Origin: Grimontia sedimenti | GTDB taxonomy: Bacteria > Pseudomonadota > Gammaproteobacteria > Enterobacterales > Vibrionaceae | DNA: 64,000 nt | Reading direction: 5' to 3' | NCBI RefSeq assembly: GCF_011045095.1 | Contig: NZ_JAALDL010000020.1 | Location: 1-64,000 of the forward strand | Shown: positions 8,369 to 16,359 of the stretch, piece after piece | Layout of the letters: every line of letters begins with the position of its first letter | How positions within the stretch are numbered: position 1 is the first letter of the stretch | Notes under the pieces: generated by a model | Databases searched by the model: none | The model's input: only the letters and a program-made list of their open reading frames with translations | What the model was told of the DNA's origin: nothing | Translations under genes and position numbers: made by a program

Positions 8369-9937
8369 ATGACTAATTTCCCTTATCGACGCGCATTAGT
8401 GGCTGCAGCAGTAGTAACTGCTGTAGCTGGTTGTGAGTCGAAAGTTTATCAGCCAGTAACTGCTGGCCCAGATACCAGTGCCCCGATGGTTCGCCCTTCT
8501 AGTGACTGGACACTCGTTTGGAATGATGAATTCAGTGGCGATGCGATTGATAAATCGAAGTGGAGCCACGAAGAGAACTGTTACGGTGGTGGTAACGCGG
8601 AACGCCAGTGTTATACCGATCGTAAAGTGAACTCGTTTGTAGAAGACGGCAAGCTGCACATAGTCGCTCGTGACTACCAGTTTACTGGGCCTTCCGACCC
8701 AGAGGGTAAAACCCGTCACATGGCGACCCTACCCTTTACCTCTGCGCGTTTGCGTACCATGAACAAAGGCGATTGGAAGTATGGTCGCTTTGAAGTTCGT
8801 GCAAAACTGCCATTTGGCCAGGGTACATGGCCAGCGATTTGGATGTTGCCGACTGACTACGTTTACGGCGGTTGGGCAGCCTCTGGTGAAATCGATATCG
8901 TTGAAGCGGTTAACCTCAAAACCGCCACTGATGAACTTGGCGCTGAAGCAGGTAAAGAAGAAGCACGTATTCACGGTACTATTCACTATGGTCGTGAGTG
9001 GCCGGATAACGTGAGTACCGCAGCGGAATATCACCTTCCAAATCACGTAAACCCTGCAGATGGTTTCCACACTTACTCTCTGGAGTGGGAAAAGGACGAA
9101 ATGCGTTGGTATATCGATGATATCCACTACGCAACACAGCGTTCTGACGGCTGGTACAGCCAGTACAAAGAAGGTGGTCGCTGGGTAACCGGTGAATCTG
9201 ATGCACCATTTAACCAACGTTTCCACATGATCCTGAACCTCGCAATTGGTGGTTCTTGGGCGTCGAACGCTAACGAAGGCGGTATCGACCCATCTATCTT
9301 CCCACAAACCATGGAAGTCGATTACGTTCGCGTCTACGAATGTTCAAAAGACCGAGTAACTGGAAAAGGTTGTGCGACTGTTCAGGACACCGCGCAATTC
9401 ATTGCGGGTACACCTGCACCTGAGATCATCATCCCAGGTCCGGATTACGCGACGGGCCCAGAGTTTGTGCTATTTGGTGACAAGCCAGACAAACACCTGC
9501 GTTCGAAAGAGTACGATCCACAGTTCAAGATCTACACAGAAACCAAGCCTGTTGAAGGCCGTGGTGATGTGCTAGCCATGAAGAAAACTGGTGAAATCGG
9601 TAACTTCTACTTCGAATCACCTGAAGTCAATATGGGTGAATGGATGCAAGGTGGTGAGCTGGTCTTTGACCTATTGGTAGAAGAGAAAGCACCAGAATCG
9701 AATATTCTTGTTCGTGTCGACAGCGGCTGGCCAGCATCGAGTGACATCGATGTAGAAGTGCCACCACTCGGTCAATGGACAGAGGTTCGCATCAACTTCG
9801 CTGAACTGATTGAAAGCGGCAACCGTTTTGCACCAGGTGCGAAAGCGAATGTTGAAGGCCTGAAGAATATCTTTGTTATGGAGCCAACAGGACCAATGGT
9901 TCTGCAGCTCGATAACATTAGATACGAGAAGAAATAG
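8369..9937 (+). CDS. GH16 endo-beta-1,3-glucanase (laminarinase) lipoprotein
   Basis: Predicted lipoprotein enzyme that hydrolyses internal beta-1,3 bonds of laminarin-type glucans. The start at 8369 follows an AAGGA site and yields the lipobox AVAGC; the ORF from 8345 adds eight unlikely residues. The GH16 domain covers about residues 45-320, with the catalytic motif EIDIVE (nucleophile Glu174, Asp176, acid/base Glu179) and flanking GEIDIVEAVN context typical of laminarinases. Residues about 350-522 form a second beta-rich domain resembling the ExoP-type carbohydrate-binding modules of the GH17 protein (aligned by eye only). It probably shares a transcript with the porin; a small inverted repeat (AGCCTT/AAGGCT) lies between them. 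A strong terminator follows. Confidence 0.92.
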   Translation: MTNFPYRRALVAAAVVTAVAGCESKVYQPVTAGPDTSAPMVRPSSDWTLVWNDEFSGDAIDKSKWSHEENCYGGGNAERQCYTDRKVNSFVEDGKLHIVARDYQFTGPSDPEGKTRHMATLPFTSARLRTMNKGDWKYGRFEVRAKLPFGQGTWPAIWMLPTDYVYGGWAASGEIDIVEAVNLKTATDELGAEAGKEEARIHGTIHYGREWPDNVSTAAEYHLPNHVNPADGFHTYSLEWEKDEMRWYIDDIHYATQRSDGWYSQYKEGGRWVTGESDAPFNQRFHMILNLAIGGSWASNANEGGIDPSIFPQTMEVDYVRVYECSKDRVTGKGCATVQDTAQFIAGTPAPEIIIPGPDYATGPEFVLFGDKPDKHLRSKEYDPQFKIYTETKPVEGRGDVLAMKKTGEIGNFYFESPEVNMGEWMQGGELVFDLLVEEKAPESNILVRVDSGWPASSDIDVEVPPLGQWTEVRINFAELIESGNRFAPGAKANVEGLKNIFVMEPTGPMVLQLDNIRYEKK

Positions 9938-9955
9938 TCCCTCTTCTTGAAACCC

Positions 9956-9985
9956 AAAGGGAGGCGAATGCCTCCCTTTTCTTTT
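9956..9985 (+). terminator. Rho-independent terminator after GH16
   Basis: Ten-base stem (AAAGGGAGGC with GCCTCCCTTT), GAAT loop, then a T-rich tail. It lies 19 bp after the GH16 stop. Confidence 0.9.
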
Positions 9986-10130
9986 GTATCAGGCTGTGTA
10001 AGCCGCACAAGACTTGATCAAACTCAGCAAAACCCTTCCATATCGCGCTTTTAGTGCTGGAAATACCCTGCGGGTGATTGATAAAATCCCTGCCACTTCA
10101 ATAAACGCATATCAAAGAGAGTGACTCCCC

Positions 10131-10853
10131 ATGGGACGCAGTTTCGAAGTTCGTAAAGCTTCAATGGCGAAAACACAAGGCGCCAAAGTTAAGCTGTACT
10201 CAAAGTACGGTAAAGAAATCTACGTTATCGCGAAAAACGGCGGTGGCGACCCAGATTCAAACCTGTCGCTTAAGCGCATAATCGAGAAAGCGAAAAAAGA
10301 TCAGGTGCCAGGGCACGTTATCGACAAAGCTATCGAGAAAGCAGCTGGCGGCGGCGGTGAAAACTATGAAGTTGCGCGCTACGAAGGTTTTGGCCCAGGC
10401 GGTTGCTCAGTGATCGTTGACTGTCTAACTGACAACAACAACCGTACCTATATGGAAGTGCGTCAGTGCTTCGTGAAAACCAACTCAAAGATTGGTGGCC
10501 CAGGTACTGTTGCTCACATGTTTGATCACCAAGCTGTATTCCAGTTTGCTGGTGAAGACGAAGAAGCGGTACTGGAAGCGCTGATGATGGCAGACGCTGA
10601 CGTGACTGACATCGAATGTGAAGACGGCGTAATTACTGTATTTGCACCTCACACTGAATTCTTCAAAGTGAAAAGCGCACTGACAGAATCAATGCCAGAA
10701 GTCACTATCGACGTTGAAGAAATCACCTTCGTTCCACAAACCATGACTGCAGTAAGCGGCGACGATGTTGCAACTTTCGATAAGTTTATGGACATGCTGA
10801 ACGACTGTGACGACGTACAAAACGTATACCACAACGCAGAAATCGAGGCGTAA
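10131..10853 (+). CDS. YebC/PmpR (TACO1) family protein, YeeN-like paralogue
   Basis: A 240-residue member of the YebC family, cytoplasmic proteins annotated as transcriptional regulators and more recently linked to translation of difficult sequences. The N terminus [19 protein letters not shown], the segment [26 protein letters not shown] and the [19 protein letters not shown] core are diagnostic. The N-terminal variant resembles E. coli YeeN and the Vibrio chromosome II copy rather than the ruvC-linked YebC. It is flanked by terminators, so it is probably monocistronic. Confidence 0.9.
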   Translation: MGRSFEVRKASMAKTQGAKVKLYSKYGKEIYVIAKNGGGDPDSNLSLKRIIEKAKKDQVPGHVIDKAIEKAAGGGGENYEVARYEGFGPGGCSVIVDCLTDNNNRTYMEVRQCFVKTNSKIGGPGTVAHMFDHQAVFQFAGEDEEAVLEALMMADADVTDIECEDGVITVFAPHTEFFKVKSALTESMPEVTIDVEEITFVPQTMTAVSGDDVATFDKFMDMLNDCDDVQNVYHNAEIEA

Positions 10854-10873
10854 CTCCTCAACGTTTGCGTTCG

Positions 10874-10899
10874 AAATGCCCGGTTTGACCGGGCATTTT
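10874..10899 (+). terminator. Terminator after the YebC-family gene
   Basis: Stem AAATGCCCGG with CCGGGCATTT, loop TTTGA, short T run; 20 bp after the stop codon. Confidence 0.88.
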
Positions 10900-10926
10900 A
10901 CTTTTTGACTACATTAAGGCTCCACC

Positions 10927-11277
10927 ATGGAACATAAAGATTTTGAAGCGCTGGTCAAAGCCCTTTGCGAAAAAGCCAGCCTTCCTGAAGCCCTCGATAT
11001 GCTTAAAGTCTGCGAAGACGAGGCGGTTGCTGAAGCAGCTAACGCGCTAACAGGACAGTTCGCTCTGGCAGAAATTGAAGGTGAAAACCGTGTTTATCAC
11101 GTCTTCACTGAAGAAAATGATCAAGGCGAAGAACAAGAGTTTGTCGAGCATGTGATGAACGTGGGCGATGATGTGATTGTATTTATCGCCTGGTTCTTCT
11201 TCACTCAGTTCGACATCAAGAACCGCGATACCTACGCTGCAGCTGGTCGTACTTACAAGCAACCTAAACGCAGCTAA
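10927..11277 (+). CDS. Conserved-looking hypothetical protein, 116 residues
   Basis: I do not recognise a family. The protein is acidic in its first 90 residues, with an alpha-helical N-terminal half (EALVKALCEKASLPEALDMLKVCEDEAVAEAANALTG split over two helices). An aromatic stretch near residues 80-92 (VIVFIAWFFFTQF) and a basic C terminus follow. No signal peptide is seen, so it is probably cytoplasmic. It starts 28 bp after the preceding terminator and ends just before a strong bidirectional terminator. Codon use looks like that of its neighbours, so it is probably a real gene. Confidence 0.7.
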   Translation: MEHKDFEALVKALCEKASLPEALDMLKVCEDEAVAEAANALTGQFALAEIEGENRVYHVFTEENDQGEEQEFVEHVMNVGDDVIVFIAWFFFTQFDIKNRDTYAAAGRTYKQPKRS

Positions 11278-11278
11278 G

Positions 11279-11307
11279 AAAAAGCCAGAGCACTGCTCTG
11301 GCTTTTT
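11279..11307. terminator. Bidirectional terminator between convergent genes
   Basis: Perfect 13-base stem AAAAAGCCAGAGC / GCTCTGGCTTTTT with a 3-base loop. The A and T runs on either side suit termination from both directions (11277 plus gene and 11328 minus gene). Confidence 0.9.
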
Positions 11308-11327
11308 ACTTTCCAATACCCCGCGTA

Positions 11328-11687
11328 TCAACACGCTTTCGGCTCTACCTTTTCCCAAGCCCATTCGTACCACACCAATTCGGCGCTAATTTGCGATTCC
11401 CATACTTGGTTGTTAGAAAGATGAATAGCTTTGCATTCCCACCTTCCCCAATCATTTCCATTTTTCATACAAGCTTTGACAAAAACACGTTCGGCACATG
11501 CGCTAGTCAAGTTAATAACTAACTTATCAGGCATCCAATAGGAATTATCCGTCACGACGCATTTAGCGCTGATATCAGACATTTTAGTTGGTTTTGTGCA
11601 GATATTTTCTGATGCACTAGCGAGATTTAATACGGCAGATAAAGGGAGTAACAGCGAAGCAAGCGTTCTTTGAAATTTGATTTTCAT
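11328..11687 (-). CDS. Small secreted cysteine-containing hypothetical protein
   Basis: A 119-residue protein with an N-terminal signal peptide (MKIKFQRTLASLLLPLSAVL, probable cleavage after ASA). The mature part has seven Cys residues, suggesting disulfides in the periplasm or outside the cell, and several Trp residues (WGRWECK, VWYEWAWEK). I recognise no family. It is convergent with the 116-residue gene. Codon use is more AT-rich than neighbouring genes, a weak hint of different origin. Confidence 0.65.
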   Translation of the reverse strand: MKIKFQRTLASLLLPLSAVLNLASASENICTKPTKMSDISAKCVVTDNSYWMPDKLVINLTSACAERVFVKACMKNGNDWGRWECKAIHLSNNQVWESQISAELVWYEWAWEKVEPKAC

Positions 11688-11897
11688 GATCTTTGTATAT
11701 ATTTATTTTTCCAATAAACACCTGTATACAAACCCACACCATCAAATACTATGCATTACACCGTTATCTTTTTTGTCTGTGAAATTAGGCAAATTTAACG
11801 CTCAATTAATAGTGGCCTTATCAGTTACACTTCCAGTATCTAAATTTCCAATAGCAAAGTAATCTAGCAAATGGTTGTGAGAAAACGTTTTACGGTA

Positions 11898-13007
11898 CTA
11901 GATTATCTGAGGCTCTTGCTGAGTTGCACAGTGAATACTGCCTCCGCCCGCAGCAATGGCATCTACGTTTAATGCCTCCACAGTGCGTTCTGGGAAAAGT
12001 CTCTCCATCGTTGCTTTGGCTTTCGCATCCGCAGTTTTGTCACCAAACTCCTGCATGAGCACTGCATGGTTACAAACATAAAAACCGACATAGCCAGCTG
12101 CGAACTCTTTGCTGTCAAACTCTTCACGAATCGTATCTGGCGTTTCCAGAGCATGAAGGCTCAACCTGTTTCCTTGTGCATCGGTCGCTGCTGACAAAAT
12201 CTCCCAATGCTCTCGGGTAAGCTCGTATTCATAGGATTCTGGATAGGTATCAATACCAACGACCACATTGCCTGGACTAGTAAATCGAGCGTAAAAATCT
12301 GTATGCCCATCTGTGATGTCGCGGCCTTGTATTCCTGGGATCCAAATGATTTTTTCCAACCCTAAAAGCGGCATCAGAAGATCTTCAAATTGGGCTTTAG
12401 AAATACCAGGGTTACGGTTTGCATTAAGAGTACAGCTTTCAGCAATAATAGCGGTACCCTGCCCGTCTACCTCTATGCAGCCACCTTCCATAACAATTCG
12501 CGCTTGAATACGTTGAGTATGACTAAGACGGGCAATCTGCTTTGCCACAGAAGCATCCAATCTATGTTGTTGCTCGTTTCCCCACCCATTGAAATTGAAA
12601 TCGACAGCAGCTTTGTCACCTTGCTCGTTCAATACGAATAATGGCGCAGTATCTCTCGCCCACAAATCGTCGAGTTGACCTTCGATTAGATCAACCTTGT
12701 CTCCCATCAAGGCCCGAGCGATTTCCATATCCTCTTTTCGTACCAACATGGAAACGGATTCGTATTTGGCAATCGTCAGCGCAATGTCCGCGAGATTTTT
12801 TTGAACCGCAGGAAGTAATCTCTCTCCCCAAATTTGCGCTGATGCCCCAAATGCCATCCATGTGCGCTCGTGAGGCGCCGCTTCATCAGGCATTATCCAA
12901 GCCGCACGATTCGGGCGCGTTATTTCTGTTGCATGAAGGCCAGGAACAAAAGGCAACGTGAGTGCCGCTGCACCAGCCTGTTGAATAAATCGTCGACGAG
13001 AAATCAT
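11898..13007 (-). CDS. Agmatine deiminase / peptidyl-arginine deiminase family protein with Tat signal
   Basis: A 369-residue guanidino-group modifying enzyme. Family members hydrolyse agmatine to N-carbamoylputrescine or deiminate arginine residues. Seen: WARDTAPLFVL near residues 113-123, EGGCIEVDGQGT, the DITDGHTDFYARF segment, and the C-terminal GGGSIHCATQQEP with nucleophile Cys360. The N terminus MISRRRFIQQAGAAALTLPF is a twin-arginine signal ending in HA, so the protein is predicted to be exported folded to the periplasm; typical AguA enzymes are cytoplasmic. It stands alone with no aguB neighbour. The substrate in the periplasm is unknown. Confidence 0.88.
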   Translation of the reverse strand: MISRRRFIQQAGAAALTLPFVPGLHATEITRPNRAAWIMPDEAAPHERTWMAFGASAQIWGERLLPAVQKNLADIALTIAKYESVSMLVRKEDMEIARALMGDKVDLIEGQLDDLWARDTAPLFVLNEQGDKAAVDFNFNGWGNEQQHRLDASVAKQIARLSHTQRIQARIVMEGGCIEVDGQGTAIIAESCTLNANRNPGISKAQFEDLLMPLLGLEKIIWIPGIQGRDITDGHTDFYARFTSPGNVVVGIDTYPESYEYELTREHWEILSAATDAQGNRLSLHALETPDTIREEFDSKEFAAGYVGFYVCNHAVLMQEFGDKTADAKAKATMERLFPERTVEALNVDAIAAGGGSIHCATQQEPQII

Positions 13008-13094
13008 AAAAGGCGTGCAATCAACTTTATATCTATCAAATACAGAGGGTTAACTAAATATTGCGTAAAAAAGCCTAACTGTCATCTTTGAGGT

Positions 13095-13322
13095 TTAAAT
13101 TGCTTCCGCCAACCACTCCGAGAACTCCCTGACTTTCGGCAACACAGTCACACTCAATAAAAATGCGCACGGCCAAGCAACCACAAAACTTTGCCCCCAG
13201 ACCTCGGGCCAATCAGCAGAAAACCCCATTTTGTAGCCGGAGATCAATCCAGACATAGTGACTGCCATCACTAATGTGCTGAGTGCTGTTGTTATCCAAA
13301 AACGTTTCCTTTCCATTCTCAC
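13095..13322 (-). CDS. DUF2798 small membrane protein
   Basis: A 75-residue protein with two predicted transmembrane helices (about residues 9-30 and 43-62) and the RxWITTALSTLVMAVTMSG and VVAWPCAFLLSVTVLPK segments typical of DUF2798. Function unknown. It is divergent from the LysR gene 78 bp away, an arrangement in which the LysR protein often controls the divergent gene. Confidence 0.75.
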   Translation of the reverse strand: MRMERKRFWITTALSTLVMAVTMSGLISGYKMGFSADWPEVWGQSFVVAWPCAFLLSVTVLPKVREFSEWLAEAI

Positions 13323-13400
13323 CTCAAACTTGCTGTGCTTTTGCCTTTGGACTTAAGATAAATAAATCCATAAACGAGATATACAGGCACAATTTGAACC

Positions 13401-14324
13401 ATGAATTCCATTTTTGGAAATATTGACGATCTCTATCTCTTTTGCCAAATCATCCGTGATGGCTCGCTGCTTTCGGCATGTAAGTCATTGGGTTTACCCG
13501 CTTCTACTGTGTCTCGCCGGATCAGCGCGATGGAAAAAAGGCTCAATGTTCGATTACTGGAGAAGCGAGGACGAGAGCTCGTTGCGACAGAGTCAGGAAA
13601 GCGAGCTTATGAACAACTCATTAGCAGCATGGAGCAACTTGAATCCGGGATTGAGCAAATTCTACAAGATAGCAACGAGGTGTTTGGCAACCTCAAGGTG
13701 ACCATGCCAAATAACTTCTATCATGGGTTTGTTGGGGATGTGATTAGTCGATTCCTTGAGAATTATCCCAAGGTAAAACTTGAGATTATTTTAAGCCAAG
13801 AACAGCAGATCCCGACAACAGATAGGGATCTCTTAATGACTTTCGATCTAACTGGTCTTGAAAGCTTCATTGCCAGGCCACTTTTTACAGCCAGACATGG
13901 CTTCTTTGCCAGCCAAAGTTATCTCGAAAAACATGGTGAGATCGCAACTGTTGAAGCGTTGAAGCAAGCAGATTGGATAGCCGTAGATAAAGTCTGGAAC
14001 ATCAATCTATATCGCGAACAGAACCTTGAGCACACTATCGCTATACGCCCCAAGTTAGTTGTCAATGACATAGCGGCAGTGATTACTGCTGTGGAGCAAG
14101 GTATTGGCGTTTCGTCTCTTCCTCTTCGTCATACCTTTGGCAATAAAAAGCTCGTTGAGATTTTACCGGAATATACACGAGCCGACAGAACCGCCTATTT
14201 GGTTTATCGCGAGCGTCAACATCAGCCTCGCGCGCTGACTTTGCTGGTTGATGCCCTGCTCACTGCTGCAAAGACGATTAAATATGGCACCGACGCCTAT
14301 CATGGTGGCACGAAGGGGAATTGA
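13401..14324 (+). CDS. LysR-family transcriptional regulator
   Basis: A 307-residue LysR protein. The N-terminal winged helix-turn-helix is seen as LYLFCQIIRDGSLLSACKSL followed by LPASTVSRRISAMEKRLNVRLLEKRG (residues about 11-60). A linker helix and a periplasmic-binding-protein-like effector domain (about 90-295) follow. Divergent from DUF2798 and 86 bp upstream of the SnoaL-like gene in the same direction; either may be its target. The effector cannot be read from the sequence. Confidence 0.9.
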   Translation: MNSIFGNIDDLYLFCQIIRDGSLLSACKSLGLPASTVSRRISAMEKRLNVRLLEKRGRELVATESGKRAYEQLISSMEQLESGIEQILQDSNEVFGNLKVTMPNNFYHGFVGDVISRFLENYPKVKLEIILSQEQQIPTTDRDLLMTFDLTGLESFIARPLFTARHGFFASQSYLEKHGEIATVEALKQADWIAVDKVWNINLYREQNLEHTIAIRPKLVVNDIAAVITAVEQGIGVSSLPLRHTFGNKKLVEILPEYTRADRTAYLVYRERQHQPRALTLLVDALLTAAKTIKYGTDAYHGGTKGN

Positions 14325-14410
14325 CTTTGTGCATCAAAATTTAAGCAATAAAAGCAATCATTAACGGCTAGACTCGGGGAAACAAGGCGCTAATGAAAGG
14401 ACGCATTGAA

Positions 14411-15181
14411 ATGAGCGAGCAACGCAAACAATGGATTCACGATCTCCTCAAGAAAGGCATTGAGCATGGCGATGCTGAAGCCGTCAAAGTTGTCGATGAA
14501 ACCCAGTACAAACAGCACAACCCTATGACAAAGGAAGGTGATGTCGGGTTAGCTGAGCTGTTTGCGAAACTGGCAAAGACTAACCCTCATGTTGAGATTC
14601 TGCGCATTTTCTCAGATGGCGATTATGTGTTTGCCCATACCGAGTATGACTTTTCCAGCATAAAAATCTGTTTTGAAGTATTCCGATTTGAAGGGGATAA
14701 AACTGTCGAGCATTGGGACAACTTAGAGCTCAAGCAGCCCAGCAATGCTTCTGGCCGAAGCATGATTGATGGCGCAACAAAAGTCACTGATTTCGAGAAA
14801 ACCGAATCCAATCGCGAAACCGTCATCAATCTCGTTAATCAAGTATTGATAGCTCAAAACCCCGATGTGATTCCTCTCTTTTTCAATGCCACTGATTATA
14901 AAGAACATAGCCCTGAGCTCAGTGATGATCTGAACTCGCTAAAGCAAGCTCTCTTGAAAAATCAGCCTGATGGCTCGCCATATGTTCATTACCAAACACT
15001 ACACCGCACTTTTGCAGAAGGTAACTTTGTACTCACTGCTTGCGAAGGCCTGCGCGCTGGTGTTCATGCCGCCTTTTATGACCTGTTCAGATTAGAAGAC
15101 GGAAAAGTGGTCGAACATTGGGATACCGTGGAAGAAATCCCCCCGCGTGAGATTTGGAACAATCAGAATGGGAAGTTCTGA
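14411..15181 (+). CDS. Tandem SnoaL/NTF2-like protein
   Basis: About 256 residues forming two consecutive SnoaL-like (NTF2-fold) domains. The first spans about 1-110 and the second about 125-256. Each begins with a helix and contains a YxxHxP-type motif (YKQHNPM and YKEHSPE) and ends with the paired EVFRFEGDKTVEHWDNLE and DLFRLEDGKVVEHWDTVE segments, so this is an internal duplication. SnoaL-fold proteins include polyketide cyclases and isomerases; the reaction here is unknown. The ATG at 14393 is possible, but 14411 is preceded by AAAGGA and gives the MSEQRKQWI start seen in relatives of this fold. No signal peptide. Confidence 0.78.
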   Translation: MSEQRKQWIHDLLKKGIEHGDAEAVKVVDETQYKQHNPMTKEGDVGLAELFAKLAKTNPHVEILRIFSDGDYVFAHTEYDFSSIKICFEVFRFEGDKTVEHWDNLELKQPSNASGRSMIDGATKVTDFEKTESNRETVINLVNQVLIAQNPDVIPLFFNATDYKEHSPELSDDLNSLKQALLKNQPDGSPYVHYQTLHRTFAEGNFVLTACEGLRAGVHAAFYDLFRLEDGKVVEHWDTVEEIPPREIWNNQNGKF

Positions 15182-15215
15182 TTTAAACACTTGACGACAC
15201 TGAGATTCCAAATGA

Positions 15216-15235
15216 TACTGTATATATAAACAGTA
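15216..15235 (+). promoter_or_regulatory. LexA (SOS) box
   Basis: TACTGTATATATAAACAGTA differs from the E. coli LexA consensus (TACTGTATATATATACAGTA) at one spacer base and has perfect CTGT-N8-ACAG ends. It lies inside a longer inverted repeat (AATGATACTGT / ACAGTATCATT, 15211-15240) and immediately upstream of the GGAGG site of the 80-residue gene starting at 15252. Confidence 0.88.
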
Positions 15236-15251
15236 TCATTTGGAGGTGCTC

Positions 15252-15494
15252 ATGAATACGAAAGAGTTTGACCAGTTGCTTGAACGGGTTAACCAAAGCC
15301 GTAAAGCAGCCTTGAAAGATAATACGTTTATTGAACAGGCTGAGCTTCACGCAAAAGAGTTGGCTCGCTTAGAAAGCATGAACATGCGCCCAGTGAAAAA
15401 GCGGGCCAAGAAAAAGAAAGTCAGTGCACCGAAGCGTTTCTCAAACGTTTACGAGGGATTCGCGGAAAGCCGAGACCATGTTTTCCATTACTGA
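15252..15494 (+). CDS. Small basic protein predicted to be SOS-regulated
   Basis: An 80-residue protein beginning MNTKEFDQLLERVNQSRKAA behind a strong GGAGGTG site; an in-frame ATG at 15240 overlaps the operator repeat and is less likely. The first 45 residues look helical and mixed-charge (LLERVNQSRKAAL, EQAELHAKELARLE). Residues about 47-62 are strongly basic (KKRAKKKK), and the C terminus is aromatic (HVFHY). The basic stretch could contact nucleic acid (inference). It is not DinI, YebG, SulA or HolE by eye. The LexA box sits 16 bp before the ATG. It ends 1 bp from the convergent patatin gene, with no terminator visible between them. Confidence 0.82.
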   Translation: MNTKEFDQLLERVNQSRKAALKDNTFIEQAELHAKELARLESMNMRPVKKRAKKKKVSAPKRFSNVYEGFAESRDHVFHY

Positions 15495-15495
15495 G

Positions 15496-16359
15496 TCAGA
15501 GAGAATTCTGGCTAAGCTTATCCCAACGCATCATGGCTTCTTTGCCTGATTCATAACCCAGGTAATAGGCCTTTTTAAGAGGCGCCTTTTCCCTACTAAG
15601 GCGCTTCAATTTGAAATCTTCCGGTGGGCAAATCTGAATAACTTCCACCCCTTCAGGCGGATGTTCGATCAGTTCAAGCGTTTCGTTGTAACGAATGTGT
15701 CGCGTCAGCATCGGCGCTATCAATGCTGGATGATCTTTGAGTAGATGTTTAGTTAAAGCGTCGAATTTAGGCTCAGATTTTCTGTAACTTGCCGGACGGC
15801 TCCGAAGCACCATGATTTGTGTAGCCCCGCGACGAATCGCTTCTGCAACAGGAATTGCATCTGCCACGCCACCATCGACGTATCTCACGCCATTCAGTTC
15901 CACACCGTGTCGGTACATCACCGGCAACGCGCTGCTGGCTTTCATGGTTTCAGCCAACATTTCAACGTCTGGTGTATGGTACTCAGGTTCGCCATTGTCC
16001 TGCCGGGTGACACCGAGAAAAAACGGCCTTGGGTCTGCTTTCAGAACGTCTTTGTCGATACCAAGCTCTTCCAGCGTGACTTCCCACATCCAGTCCAGAT
16101 CCATTAAGTCACCACCCATAGCGAACTGACCCGGTCTCAGGAATTCTTTGCGAAGGCTGTAATCTAGGTAGATTTTCAGGTTTCTTCCCGGCATATCAGC
16201 CAAGTACGCTGCCAGATTGCTGGCGCCTGCAGATACACCCCAGAAGCTGTCGAACGGCGAGAAGTTTTTCTCCATGAAGTAATCAAGAATGCCGCACGAG
16301 AACACGCCGCGCATTGCGCCACCTTCTACAATGAGTGCAGACTTCCCAACCTTCTCCAT
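15496..16359 (-). CDS. Patatin-like phospholipase (YjjU-like) at the end of the ribose operon
   Basis: A 287-residue patatin-fold serine acyl hydrolase, probably cytoplasmic. Seen: the oxyanion-hole glycine segment VEGGAMRGVFSCG (11-23), the GVSAG nucleophile elbow (Ser43) and the Asp of VDGG (Asp162), forming the Ser-Asp dyad. Length and the RRGATQIMVLRSRP segment match E. coli YjjU. Its ATG directly abuts the rbsR stop codon, so the two are almost certainly cotranscribed, although no link between ribose and lipid hydrolysis is known to me. Confidence 0.85.
   Translation of the reverse strand: MEKVGKSALIVEGGAMRGVFSCGILDYFMEKNFSPFDSFWGVSAGASNLAAYLADMPGRNLKIYLDYSLRKEFLRPGQFAMGGDLMDLDWMWEVTLEELGIDKDVLKADPRPFFLGVTRQDNGEPEYHTPDVEMLAETMKASSALPVMYRHGVELNGVRYVDGGVADAIPVAEAIRRGATQIMVLRSRPASYRKSEPKFDALTKHLLKDHPALIAPMLTRHIRYNETLELIEHPPEGVEVIQICPPEDFKLKRLSREKAPLKKAYYLGYESGKEAMMRWDKLSQNSL

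Noticed and set aside
8729-9307. 192-residue minus-strand ORF inside the GH16 gene
   Set aside because: The plus strand carries the clear EIDIVE catalytic domain; the antisense frame has no recognisable domain or signal.
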